Part shown: piece after piece, positions 51,752 through 59,987 of the stretch
How the letters are laid out: each line of letters begins with the position of its first letter
How positions within the stretch are numbered: the stretch's first letter is position 1
Origin: CAYNZP01 sp964401835
GTDB lineage: Bacteria > Planctomycetota > Phycisphaerae > SM23-33
Reading direction: 5' to 3'
Length of the DNA stretch: 64,000 bases
NCBI GenBank assembly: GCA_964401835.1
Contig: CAYNZP010000004.1
Location: forward strand, 62,001-126,000
Position numbers and translations under genes: made by a program
The notes under the pieces: model-generated
Database searches by the model: none
What the model was told of the DNA's origin: nothing
The model's input: the letters and a program-made list of their open reading frames with translations, nothing else

Positions 51752-51992
51752 TTATCAAGTCTCCTCTTTGGGATGCGCAATAAAAGCACCCCATATTTTC
51801 TCCGGTGACCTGAAAACACAGAGCTTAAGGGGGTTTAAAGGAATGCTTACAAGTCTTAACTCTATATACAAAGAAGAGTTAAAAAAATAATATTTATTAC
51901 TTGGCGGAGGCAAACTGCTGTTCGAAATTTCGAGCAGTTGTGGTTTTCAGCCAAACGGAAAGGTGATGGCAAAACTTTGCAGACAGAAAAAA
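51752..51992. other. Gap upstream of the small-terminase-like gene
   Basis: 240 bp up to the 3' end of tRNA-Ser. It is AT-rich; GAGGAG just ahead of 51751 is the SD of the preceding feature. No further gene or strong hairpin is seen. Confidence 0.35.
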
Positions 51993-52079
51993 CGGAGAGG
52001 GCGGGATTCGAACCCGCGGTACCTGTGAGGGTACACGGCATTTCCAATGCCGCCCGATCGGCCACTCTGGCACCTCTCC
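51993..52079 (-). tRNA. tRNA-Ser (anticodon GGA)
   Basis: 87 nt. Acceptor arm GGAGAGG pairs with CCTCTCC, discriminator G73; long variable arm typical of class II tRNAs; anticodon stem-loop GGCATTGGAAATGCC reads anticodon GGA (serine UCC/UCU); T-arm GCGGGTTCGAATCCCGC. The CCA end is not encoded. Confidence 0.95.
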
Positions 52080-52402
52080 TGAAAAGACTCTCTAAAAGTC
52101 TTTTTGGAGTTCTTAATATACCGATTCGGATTTCACAAACAAGATTCCTTCTTAAGTCAATGAAAGTTTCCTCAAAATTTTCAAAAAGGGTTTTTCTCGG
52201 TAATATAGAAAAAGCCTGATTTTATTGGGTTTTCTCAACTTTTAACCTTGACGGTAAGGACTAAGCTATGCAACATAAAGCCTGTTATTTGAAGCTGTGG
52301 GCCTTTATGGCTGTTTGCTGGTTTAAGGACAGGCCAGAATTGTGACAGCTTCAAAGGTTTGGGATTAATTTCGGTCGAAAATTTTTAAGAAGGAGCTAAA
52401 GA
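52080..52402. other. Leader region between tRNA-Ser and HU
   Basis: About 320 bp. It holds the long inverted repeat at 52288-52355 and the HU Shine-Dalgarno AAGGAG. TTGACG occurs at about 52244, but with no -10 box at usual spacing. No gene is seen. Confidence 0.5.
52288..52355 (+). promoter_or_regulatory. Long hairpin in the HU leader
   Basis: TTTGAAGCTGT (52288-52298) and its exact complement ACAGCTTCAAA (52345-52355), with an inner GGCCT/AGGCC pair, enclose a branched loop. The hairpin ends about 47 nt before the HU ATG. There is no T-run, so it is not a terminator. Confidence 0.6.
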
Positions 52403-52681
52403 ATGGCCAAAGCAATGACAAAGTCTCAGATCATGAGCACACTTGCCGAACAATGTGATATGACCAAGAAGGATATGATAGCGGTCATAGAAGCTCTTGT
52501 GCAACTCGCTTACAAAGAGTCCAAGAATGGTTTCACCATTCCTGGTCTTGGCAAGCTTGTCCTGCAGAATCGCAAAGCACGCATGGGTCGCAATCCTCAG
52601 ACCGGTGAAGCCATCCATATCCCGGCAAAGAAGGTTGTGAAGTTCCGTGTCGCAAAAGCGGCAAAGGATGCAATCCTCTAG
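52403..52681 (+). CDS. hup: HU/IHF-family DNA-binding protein
   Basis: 92 residues. Core HU features: KSQIMSTLAEQCDMTKKDM, ALVQLAYKESKNGFTIPGLG, and the DNA-binding arm RKARMGRNPQTGEAIHIPAK with GRNPxTGE and the proline at the arm tip, then KVVKFRVAKAAKDA. It bends DNA as a dimer. SD GAAGGAG precedes the ATG. Confidence 0.93.
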   Translation: MAKAMTKSQIMSTLAEQCDMTKKDMIAVIEALVQLAYKESKNGFTIPGLGKLVLQNRKARMGRNPQTGEAIHIPAKKVVKFRVAKAAKDAIL

Positions 52682-52702
52682 TAAGTTTTTGCAGAAGTAA
52701 AA

Positions 52703-52740
52703 AAGGCCGGTCTTCGTTTGAAGACCGGCCTTCTTTTTTT
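52703..52740. terminator. Bidirectional rho-independent terminator between HU and rho
   Basis: Perfect 13-bp stem AAGGCCGGTCTTC / GAAGACCGGCCTT with a GTTT loop, followed by C and eight T on the plus strand; the other side gives a T-run for the minus strand. It ends both convergent genes. Confidence 0.92.
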
Positions 52741-52753
52741 TGAAACTAAATAA

Positions 52754-53911
52754 TCAATATCCCTGCACATCAAGCTGACGCAGGAATGTTTCGTTATCAG
52801 GGAATTTTTCGAGGGCCTTCAATAGTTGAGGCATTTCGTCATCCACGTTGAGACTCGAAAGGAATCTCCTAAGCATGTGCAGTTTGTTTACCGCCCATGG
52901 CTCAACTAGCAGTTCTTCCTTACGCGTGCCGGACTGTGGAATACTTACTGCCGGCCAGGTGCGACGCTCAGCGAGTTTTCTGTCGAGACGAAGTTCCATA
53001 TTGCCGGTGCCTTTGAATTCCTCGAAGATAAGGTCATCCATTCGGCTACCGGTTTCGATAAGCGCTGTTGCGAGTATTGTCAGGCTGCCACCGTCTTCGA
53101 TTTTTCTAGCGGCGCCAAATTGACGTTTTGGAGTTTCGAGGGCACGGATGTCTACGCCACCTGTCATGGTCCTGCCGGAGGTAGTGACATAACGGTTATA
53201 TGCACGGCCGAGACGAGTGAGGCTATCCAAAAGAATAACAACATCCTGGCCGAATTCAGCCATGCGCTTGGCCCGTTCAAGTGTAAATTCTGCAACTCGA
53301 ATATGGTTAGAAATTTCCATATCATTATTGGAAGCGACTATCTCTGCCTTGACGCATTTTCGTCTGAAATCGGTAACTTCTTCAGGCCTTTCATCTACAA
53401 GGAGGATAATCAGATGGCATTCAGGGTTGTTTGTGCTTATCGCATTAGCCATTTGCTGAAGCAGGATAGTTTTTCCTGAACGTGGGGGGGCAACAAGCAG
53501 ACCACGTTGGCCTTTTCCGATGGGGCAGATAAGATCGAGGATTCGCATTTCGATTGGCCCGCCCTTGGTTTCGAGCTTCAAATGCGGATGAGGATCTACG
53601 ACTGTCATTTCCTGGAAAGGAAGAATATCGGTATATTTTTCAGCGGGTTCTCCGTTAATCTTTATAACTTCATCCAGCTTTGGACCACCTTTTCTTTTTG
53701 CCGGTGGAATAGCCTTTCCTTCGATTAGCAGGCCTGTCCTGAAGCCATTGTGGCGAACAAAGTCTTTTCCGACGAAAACATCGCCTGGAGTAGCACGATA
53801 ATTGTTCTTAGCCTGGCGCAGGAAACCATAGCCTCGATCAGTCACTTCGAGCACACCTTCTGCAACCACATTGTCAACCTGATCGTTGGTTGTCGTTGAT
53901 GTTTGGTTCAT
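52754..53911 (-). CDS. rho: Transcription termination factor Rho, without the N-terminal helical domain
   Basis: 385 residues versus about 420 usual. It starts almost directly at the RNA-binding cold-shock-like domain (AEGVLEVTDRGYGFLRQ), so the N-terminal Rho_N helices are missing. The ATPase core is complete: Walker A APPRSGKT, VVILLDSLTRLGRAYN (Walker B) and GGVDIRALETPKRQFGAARK (Q/R loops). It ends transcription by translocating along RNA. It is convergent with HU, sharing a terminator. Confidence 0.95.
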   Translation of the reverse strand: MNQTSTTTNDQVDNVVAEGVLEVTDRGYGFLRQAKNNYRATPGDVFVGKDFVRHNGFRTGLLIEGKAIPPAKRKGGPKLDEVIKINGEPAEKYTDILPFQEMTVVDPHPHLKLETKGGPIEMRILDLICPIGKGQRGLLVAPPRSGKTILLQQMANAISTNNPECHLIILLVDERPEEVTDFRRKCVKAEIVASNNDMEISNHIRVAEFTLERAKRMAEFGQDVVILLDSLTRLGRAYNRYVTTSGRTMTGGVDIRALETPKRQFGAARKIEDGGSLTILATALIETGSRMDDLIFEEFKGTGNMELRLDRKLAERRTWPAVSIPQSGTRKEELLVEPWAVNKLHMLRRFLSSLNVDDEMPQLLKALEKFPDNETFLRQLDVQGY

Positions 53912-53960
53912 AATAGAGCCTTCCTTGTACTTACTTTTAAAGATCCATCCTTCACAAGAG

Positions 53961-53981
53961 GCCCGCGATCCACACGCGGGC
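53961..53981. promoter_or_regulatory. Small hairpin in the rho leader
   Basis: GCCCGCG (53961-53967) and CGCGGGC (53975-53981) with a 7-nt loop, about 50 bp upstream of the rho start and downstream of hisA. No T-run on either side; it may stabilise or regulate the rho transcript. Confidence 0.4.
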
Positions 53982-54072
53982 GAGAGTTAAGCCGCCCCAA
54001 TAATTGAATAATAGCCGAGTTTACCGGAAAATAAAACAGTTTTTGCTCAAAATTGAGGTAAAACCCGAATTA

Positions 54073-54792
54073 TTAAGACGCGACTTTTACGGCTTGGGCT
54101 ATGTCTATCTTGCCCTCATAATATGCTCTGCCGATAATTGCACCCCAGCAATCAATACGTTTACATTCTTTTATATCCTCAATGCAACTAACTCCGCCAG
54201 AAGCAATAATCGGTACGTCTGTAGAATTGATAAGTTCAGCCGTTGCCTCAATATTAACACCACTCAACATGCCATCGCGTGCGATATCGGTATAAATGAT
54301 GGCTGCAAGTTGTGAGCCTTTGACTCTTCGGGCAATTTCAGTAGCTGGGGTTTCGCTTTGTCGGGTCCAGCCCTGAGTCGCCAACTTTCCAGAGCGTGCA
54401 TCCAGGCCAAGAGCGATCTTTCCGGCAAAGCTTTCTTTTTCAATCAAATTTTCGAACCATGCCCAGTCTTTTAAAGCTGCTGAGCCGACTATGACGCGGT
54501 CAATTCCCATATCCAGCATAGACGCAATTGTTGAATTACTTCTGGCACCTCCGCCGAGTTCGATTTTAACATCAACTTGCTGTCGTACTTTTTTTATCAC
54601 TTCCGTGTTGGTGGGCCTGCCTGTTTTAGCGGCATTTAAATCCACCATGTGTATCCATCTTGCTCCTGCAGATACAAATTCCTTTGCAACCGAAACTGCG
54701 TCGTCTGAGTAGTTGGTTTTCAGGTCGTAATCGCCTCGTTGAAGACGAACAACCTTGCCATCAAGCAAATCAATTGCGGGGATAATTTCCAT
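54073..54792 (-). CDS. hisA: ProFAR isomerase
   Basis: 239 residues, TIM barrel. Catalytic Asp near the N-terminus in IPAIDLLDGKVVRLQRGDY, and the second in GLDARSGKLATQGW; IIASGGVSCIEDI is the phosphate site. It catalyses an Amadori rearrangement in histidine synthesis. It is immediately downstream of hisH, separated by 3 bp, so they form an operon. Confidence 0.94.
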   Translation of the reverse strand: MEIIPAIDLLDGKVVRLQRGDYDLKTNYSDDAVSVAKEFVSAGARWIHMVDLNAAKTGRPTNTEVIKKVRQQVDVKIELGGGARSNSTIASMLDMGIDRVIVGSAALKDWAWFENLIEKESFAGKIALGLDARSGKLATQGWTRQSETPATEIARRVKGSQLAAIIYTDIARDGMLSGVNIEATAELINSTDVPIIASGGVSCIEDIKECKRIDCWGAIIGRAYYEGKIDIAQAVKVAS

Positions 54793-54795
54793 AGT

Positions 54796-55416
54796 TCAGA
54801 GATTCACAAAATTTTCCAGGATACGCAGGCCAACCGTTTGGCTTTTTTCAGGGTGGAATTGAGTTGCGAAAACATTATCTTTCCAGGCCGTTGAAGTAAA
54901 CGGATAGCCGTAATCGGTCGTGGTAGCTGTTACATTTGAATCAATGGGAACAACGTGATAGCTGTGTGCAAAATAGACATAAGAGCCGTTATCCAGGCCG
55001 ACAAACAGCGGGCATGGTTTAGTCCAGCGAATTTGATTCCAGCCCATGTGCGGAATTCGCAGTGACTGGCCGGTCACGCTGGTGTCGAAACTGAAGCGTG
55101 CCACCTTGCCCGGAAAAACACCCAAGCCGCGGTGTTCGCCGTCTTCATGCGAGACATCAAAAAGCAGCTGCATTCCCAGGCAAATTCCCAGAAATGGCAG
55201 GCCGTCTTTTATGGATTTAATAATCGGATCTACAAGACGTTGGGCGTGCAGCTTATCTATGGCGTCGGCAAATGCCCCAACACCCGGAAGCAGGATCTTT
55301 TCCATGCGGGCTAACTGGGAAGGAGTTTCGACTATTCGTGCGTCAGCGCCGACTCGCTCCAGTGCTTTTTGCACACTCCTAAGATTGCCCATTCCGTAAT
55401 CTACGATACCGATCAT
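54796..55416 (-). CDS. hisH: Imidazole glycerol phosphate synthase, glutaminase subunit
   Basis: 206 residues, class I glutamine amidotransferase. Catalytic triad: Cys in FLGICLGMQLLF, and His/Glu in FATQFHPEKSQT. It supplies ammonia to HisF, which is not in the window. The operon with hisA at 3-bp spacing supports the call. Confidence 0.94.
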   Translation of the reverse strand: MIGIVDYGMGNLRSVQKALERVGADARIVETPSQLARMEKILLPGVGAFADAIDKLHAQRLVDPIIKSIKDGLPFLGICLGMQLLFDVSHEDGEHRGLGVFPGKVARFSFDTSVTGQSLRIPHMGWNQIRWTKPCPLFVGLDNGSYVYFAHSYHVVPIDSNVTATTTDYGYPFTSTAWKDNVFATQFHPEKSQTVGLRILENFVNL

Positions 55417-55447
55417 GATTGAAAGTTTTGCAATATTGTAAAAGTAT

Positions 55448-55478
55448 GAAGAACCCCGTCACGATGGCGGGGTTCTTC
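55448..55478 (-). terminator. Hairpin terminator of the OmpA-like gene
   Basis: GAAGAACCCCG (55448-55458) pairs with CGGGGTTCTTC (55468-55478) with a 9-nt loop. On the minus strand it is followed by ATACTTTTAC, a weak T-run. It separates the OmpA-like gene from hisH. Confidence 0.7.
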
Positions 55479-55543
55479 TGATTAAAGCATTGATTATAAA
55501 TAAACCAGTTCTAAATATTAAGCCGTCTTGCAAACCAAGTCAG

Positions 55544-56221
55544 CTATTCTTTGATAACAATGATTTCGACTCGCCGATTTTTAGCTTTGCCGGCCTTTGA
55601 ATCATTGCTGGCGATGGGAAGTTCTTTTCCCATAGCGATAGTCTCTACCGAACTCGCATTGATTCCCTTGTTTGTAAGATATCTGGTAACAGCCATCGCT
55701 CTGTTTGCTGACAAGTCGAGATTGTCCTTCCAAAGGTTCTTTGTCTTTTTGATCGGGTCGCTGTCAGTGTAACCATAAACCCGCACAGGCATATCGGAAT
55801 ACGAGGACTTAAGATCGCTTACGATTGCATCCAGGGCGCTTTTGCCCTTGCTTGTAAGCGAAGCTCGTCCAGCGGAGAATAAAATATCAGTACCGACGGT
55901 TACGCGGTCAGCGGTAAGGCCAACTTCCCAGCCTCCAGAAGTTGTTTGCGATTGTAACGCAAGTTTGTCCTGGCTTGACCTGAGCTGACTTCCTAGAGAA
56001 TCAATTTGCAGATTTTTAGCGTCCACTTGTGCCATCAACTCAGCTTCGCTGGCCTTGGCTTTGGCGAGTTGGTCGCGAAGGTCGTTATTATTTGCGGAAA
56101 GGTCGTTGTATTGAGCTCGTAAATCCGCGAGTTCCATTTTTTCCTTTTTGCCGCAACCCACAACTGAAACTGCCAGCAGTAGCATGACTATTGACAGAAC
56201 TTTAAATTTTGCAAGCGACAT
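55544..56221 (-). CDS. OmpA/Pal-like lipoprotein with coiled coil
   Basis: 225 residues. Lipoprotein signal MSLAKFKVLSIVMLLLAVSV then GCGKK; a coiled coil (LRAQYNDLSANNNDLRDQL) follows; the C-terminal OmpA domain has ILFSAGRASLTSKGKSALDA, YGYTDSDPI and NLDLSANRAMAVTRYL. It probably anchors the outer membrane to peptidoglycan. SD AAAGGAGAT. Confidence 0.85.
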   Translation of the reverse strand: MSLAKFKVLSIVMLLLAVSVVGCGKKEKMELADLRAQYNDLSANNNDLRDQLAKAKASEAELMAQVDAKNLQIDSLGSQLRSSQDKLALQSQTTSGGWEVGLTADRVTVGTDILFSAGRASLTSKGKSALDAIVSDLKSSYSDMPVRVYGYTDSDPIKKTKNLWKDNLDLSANRAMAVTRYLTNKGINASSVETIAMGKELPIASNDSKAGKAKNRRVEIIVIKE

Positions 56222-56294
56222 AACCGGTATCTCCTTTCTGGTTTATTCGCCACCCCATAATGACTTTGGGGATTATAACCGCCCACGGGAACGT

Positions 56295-56576
56295 TTAAAG
56301 GGGCTCTGTAATATTTTCCTTAGACCGTTGAATATTTTTTTGACCCTTACGCAGGGCCCTGATTCCGATGATCAAAATCTTAATCATAATCGCGAGAATA
56401 ACGCCGCCAACAGCGGAACCAATTACAAGAACCGCTGTGTTGACGACGAGGCTTTTTCCATAAAGCGAGAAATTAGAATCATTTCCCCATTGCAGTACCA
56501 GCAGCAGAATAGCTGCAAAAAGAACCAAGCCACTTAAGACAACCAGAATATAGCCTTTGATTGAGTCGGTATTCAT
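56295..56576 (-). CDS. Small membrane protein, unknown
   Basis: 93 residues with two hydrophobic helices (ILVVLSGLVLFAAILLLVL and TAVLVIGSAVGGVILAIMIK) and a charged C-terminal tail. It lies 9 bp after the prepilin peptidase gene on the same strand, so it may be co-expressed with it. No family recognised. Confidence 0.5.
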   Translation of the reverse strand: MNTDSIKGYILVVLSGLVLFAAILLLVLQWGNDSNFSLYGKSLVVNTAVLVIGSAVGGVILAIMIKILIIGIRALRKGQKNIQRSKENITEPL

Positions 56577-56585
56577 TTCACTTTC

Positions 56586-57755
56586 CTATTCGAAAAGGAA
56601 TTTGACGGTGTCCAAATATTGGTTGATTAGATGTTCGAAGCCATCATAAAAGATCATGATTACAACAGTTGCAGCTGCCAGCCAAGGCCCGTAGGGCAGT
56701 TCTCGCTGTTTTTTACCAATCCAGAGATAAAGCGCCCAGGCAAGCCCAAAGAATGGGGCCAGGAAAAAGACAATCGACGGTGCTAACCAGCCTAATACCG
56801 CTCCGACACCGGCGAGTATATGGGCATCTCCAAGGCCCATAGCTTCTTTTCCGAAAACCAGCGTGCCGAAAATCCGAATTCCCCAAATCCACAACCCGCC
56901 GATGAGATAGCCGAACACAGCCGAACCACAGCCGGTCAGGTGCATTGCGAGTTTCGGATGAACTTCACTATCAAAAAGGCCGCTCCAGAAATACCAAGCC
57001 GACGGCACGAATCTGAGGACAACGTTAGCTGCAATCGCGAGAATTATGGCAGGAGACAGGAAAAGCAACTCCCGAAGTATTTCTTTTCTGGGATTAACGC
57101 CGTGGTCTTTTGTTATGGCGACGCCTCTGCTCTCTTCCTTTTCGCCAAATGGTGGTTTGTCTTCGGCGTCGATAAAACTCGGCTGAATGTATCCCAACCT
57201 CATCAGAATAATCGCGACAACAATTCCAATAACCGCAGCAAAGCTGACCGCGATGGTAACAGGTGAAACCATCGGAATGAACGGATGGGGCCGGTATGCT
57301 GCCGAAGCGATTCCAAGAATTGAGCAGACCCACATGACTTCCAGCGGGATAATCCATTGCTTTATGTCAACCACCGAACAGACCAGCAGCCCACAAATAA
57401 GCCCTGCGTGGGCAATAAACATCGGCCAGGAAGTTGATATGTCTCCAGCATTATCGCGTAGATCGAGAACGAAGTAGCATACATATAAACCAGTGATAAG
57501 AATCGCTGCGGTTGCTTCGATAATCGCGTATTGGGGAGAAATTTTGACTCCGCAGTTTCGGCACTTTCCTTTTAAAAGAAAAAAGCTGATTATCGGAATG
57601 TTATCGTACCAGTTGATGTTTCGGCCGCACGAGGGGCAGTGGCTAGGTGGAAAGACGATGCTTTCGCCTTTGGGAAGCCGGTAGATGACCACATTCAAAA
57701 AGCTGCCGATACACGCTCCGATAGCGAGCAGAAAAATTATCCAAAACGCGTCCAT
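56586..57755 (-). CDS. Prepilin peptidase (type IV, A24)
   Basis: 389 residues versus about 250-290 usual. N-terminal methylase region GSFLNVVIYRLPKGES, zinc cysteines Cys40/43 and Cys65/68 (HCPSCG, CRNCG), then the aspartates in VVDIKQWIIPLEVMWV and GLGDAHILAG. About 100 extra residues lie between the two aspartate motifs (around 195-290) and contain a charged loop (DAEDKPPFGEKEESRG) and two hydrophobic segments. It would process type IV pilins or type II secretion pseudopilins. Confidence 0.9.
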   Translation of the reverse strand: MDAFWIIFLLAIGACIGSFLNVVIYRLPKGESIVFPPSHCPSCGRNINWYDNIPIISFFLLKGKCRNCGVKISPQYAIIEATAAILITGLYVCYFVLDLRDNAGDISTSWPMFIAHAGLICGLLVCSVVDIKQWIIPLEVMWVCSILGIASAAYRPHPFIPMVSPVTIAVSFAAVIGIVVAIILMRLGYIQPSFIDAEDKPPFGEKEESRGVAITKDHGVNPRKEILRELLFLSPAIILAIAANVVLRFVPSAWYFWSGLFDSEVHPKLAMHLTGCGSAVFGYLIGGLWIWGIRIFGTLVFGKEAMGLGDAHILAGVGAVLGWLAPSIVFFLAPFFGLAWALYLWIGKKQRELPYGPWLAAATVVIMIFYDGFEHLINQYLDTVKFLFE

Positions 57756-57835
57756 GCCAGAATTGTCTCCTAAAACGGCAAGTTAACGCGCAGAGGCGGA
57801 GTTTGCAAGAAAGACGCAACGATTCAAGGGGGTCT

Positions 57836-59041
57836 TTATGCTTTTCCACGGCCTTTCATCTGCAAACCGAACAGCTTGATAAAGCCGGTCGCATCTGAAG
57901 GGGTATACTCCTCGCCCATGGTGAAGCTTGCCAACTTCCCGGAATACAGGCTCTTTGGAGAAGATACCCCTGCCACAGTGGCCCGACCCTTATAGCATTT
58001 GACCCGTACTGAGCCGGTAACGTTCCGCTGTGTGGATGCGACAAACGCATCCAGCGCTTCGCGCAGAGGGCAGAACCATTGGCCGTTATAGACCATATCT
58101 GCATACTTCAAAGCGACTTGCTGCTTGTAATGCAAGGTGTCCCGGTCAAGCGTGACGCTTTCGAGGGCCCGATGGGCTTCAAAAAGAATCGTACCGCCGG
58201 GTGTTTCGTATGCGCCACGGCTTTTTATGCCAACCAGGCGGTTTTCAACCAAGTCTACCTGCCCAACCGCATGCTTACCGCCAAGGGCGTTAAGTTTTCC
58301 GATAAGCTCATGACCTGGTAGCCGAACGCCGTCGATGGCGACGGGTTTTCCCGCCTTGAAATCTATTTGAACATACGCGGGTTTATTCGGAGCCTTCGAC
58401 ACCGCTGCACTCATCATCCAGAGGTTGTTCTTGGGCTCGTTGGTCAGTTCTTCCAGGTCTGCACCTTCATGCGAAATATGCCAAAGGTTGCGATCTCGTG
58501 AGTAGATCTTCTTTTTACTGACTGATATGGGAATATTTCGCTTTTTAGCATACTTGATAGCTGCTTCCCGGCTGGTGAGTTCGAAGCTGGGGTCCTTCCA
58601 GGGAGCGATAATCTCCAATTTTGGCGCAAGGGCCATGAAGGTCAGCTCGAATCGTACCTGGTCGTTACCCTTGCCGGTGGCGCCGTGTGCTACCGCGTCA
58701 GCCTTTTCCTTCTTGGCACAATCGACCTGAGCTTTTGCGATAAGCGGACGCGCTATCGATGTCCCAAGCATGTAAACATGTTCATAGACAGCCCCGGCGG
58801 AGAGCATCTTATAGCAATATTGTTCGGCGAACTCTTTTCGCAGGTCGGCAACAACACACTTGCTAGCGCCGCTGGCAAGGGCTTTTTCCTCTATGCCATC
58901 AAGTTCACCTTTACCCTGGCCGACATCAGCTGCAAATGCTACGACTTCGCAGCTGTACTTTTCCTTCAGCCATGGAAGGATCACCGAGGTATCAAGTCCT
59001 CCAGAATATGCCAATACGATCTTTTTAATTTTCTTAGCCAT
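57836..59041 (-). CDS. argG: Argininosuccinate synthase
   Basis: 401 residues. ATP site AYSGGLDTSVILPWL near the N-terminus, HGATGKGNDQVRFEL, and the later GGTILFEAHRALESVTLD. It ligates citrulline and aspartate in arginine synthesis. SD AGGAG precedes the ATG. It stands alone, not beside argH, between the prepilin peptidase and recO genes. Confidence 0.96.
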   Translation of the reverse strand: MAKKIKKIVLAYSGGLDTSVILPWLKEKYSCEVVAFAADVGQGKGELDGIEEKALASGASKCVVADLRKEFAEQYCYKMLSAGAVYEHVYMLGTSIARPLIAKAQVDCAKKEKADAVAHGATGKGNDQVRFELTFMALAPKLEIIAPWKDPSFELTSREAAIKYAKKRNIPISVSKKKIYSRDRNLWHISHEGADLEELTNEPKNNLWMMSAAVSKAPNKPAYVQIDFKAGKPVAIDGVRLPGHELIGKLNALGGKHAVGQVDLVENRLVGIKSRGAYETPGGTILFEAHRALESVTLDRDTLHYKQQVALKYADMVYNGQWFCPLREALDAFVASTQRNVTGSVRVKCYKGRATVAGVSSPKSLYSGKLASFTMGEEYTPSDATGFIKLFGLQMKGRGKA

Positions 59042-59153
59042 CTTTTGCTTCTCCTGAGCGAAACCGGAAAGATCGAATTCTAACGTTTGTAGTTATTTGT
59101 ACAAACGAATTTCCGGCAATATATATGTTTTGTTAAGTGCTCTTAGACAAAGA

Positions 59154-59912
59154 TTAAACGCCGATGACATACTTGGCCATTTTGGGTTTTTTGCCGATTT
59201 GTTGTGAAATGTGGTATGCGAGAAGGCAGTTTACGCTTTTGGATTGCTGGGCCGGCAAAGTTACTTTGGCGCCGGCTTGGGCAGCGGCGATTGCAGCCAG
59301 GCCAGCCATTGTTGCGTCGTCAACTCGGTACTTTTCGGTAGTTGCAACCTCGCAAGCTCCGCAAAGAAGCCCGCCCTTGGAGGATGAAAAATGTAAATCA
59401 CGTCGACTTGCTTTGTCGTTACCGGCCAGCAGGGTTTGGCACGAAACGCAAGCCTTGAGTTCGCCAAGCAGGCCGACGTTCCTTAAAAGCCGCCATTGGA
59501 AGTATGCGAGAACCGCCTCAACAGGAGCCTCAGGCTGTTTCAGGCGTTCCAGTATGCGGTGAAGCAAATCGAAAACTTTCGGGAAGGGGTCTCGCTCAGC
59601 CAACATCAGGGAAACAAGCTCAACCATATAAAGAGCGGTATTAAGCTTTTGAGTATTATTACGTAGTGGCAGGTGTGAAACGGTTTCTGAAAATTCAATA
59701 AGCGGATCAAGTTTATTTCTACCGGATGAGGAAAAAACCAGGTCTCCCTCACTCAGAATGTCGATAGCTCCGCCGGCCTTACTTTTAGGCCGCTTCGATC
59801 CTTTGGCCAGCAGATGCACAATTCCCTCGCCTCGTGTGAAGAAATGTACAACCTGCGAGGTTTCACTAAAGTCTGTGCAGCGTAAACAGATAGCCGGCTC
59901 ACGATATCTCAT
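59154..59912 (-). CDS. recO: DNA repair protein RecO
   Basis: 252 residues. The OB-fold N-terminus (ICLRCTDFSETSQVVHFFT, LLAKGSKRPKSKAGG) and the C-terminal zinc pairs CVSCQTLL and LLCGAC match RecO. It helps load RecA in the RecFOR pathway. It is 75 bp upstream of the CorC-type gene in the reverse direction of reading; both are on the minus strand. Confidence 0.92.
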   Translation of the reverse strand: MRYREPAICLRCTDFSETSQVVHFFTRGEGIVHLLAKGSKRPKSKAGGAIDILSEGDLVFSSSGRNKLDPLIEFSETVSHLPLRNNTQKLNTALYMVELVSLMLAERDPFPKVFDLLHRILERLKQPEAPVEAVLAYFQWRLLRNVGLLGELKACVSCQTLLAGNDKASRRDLHFSSSKGGLLCGACEVATTEKYRVDDATMAGLAAIAAAQAGAKVTLPAQQSKSVNCLLAYHISQQIGKKPKMAKYVIGV

Positions 59913-59987
59913 GCTTATATTAATTCAGGAAATAACGGGCTGGCACAAGCAGATACTTTTGAATTCCGCAATTAATATGACCCAAAA

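Noticed and set aside
51938..52219. Open frame across tRNA-Ser
   Set aside because: Translation of a tRNA gene (the FEPA-type peptide is the T-arm).
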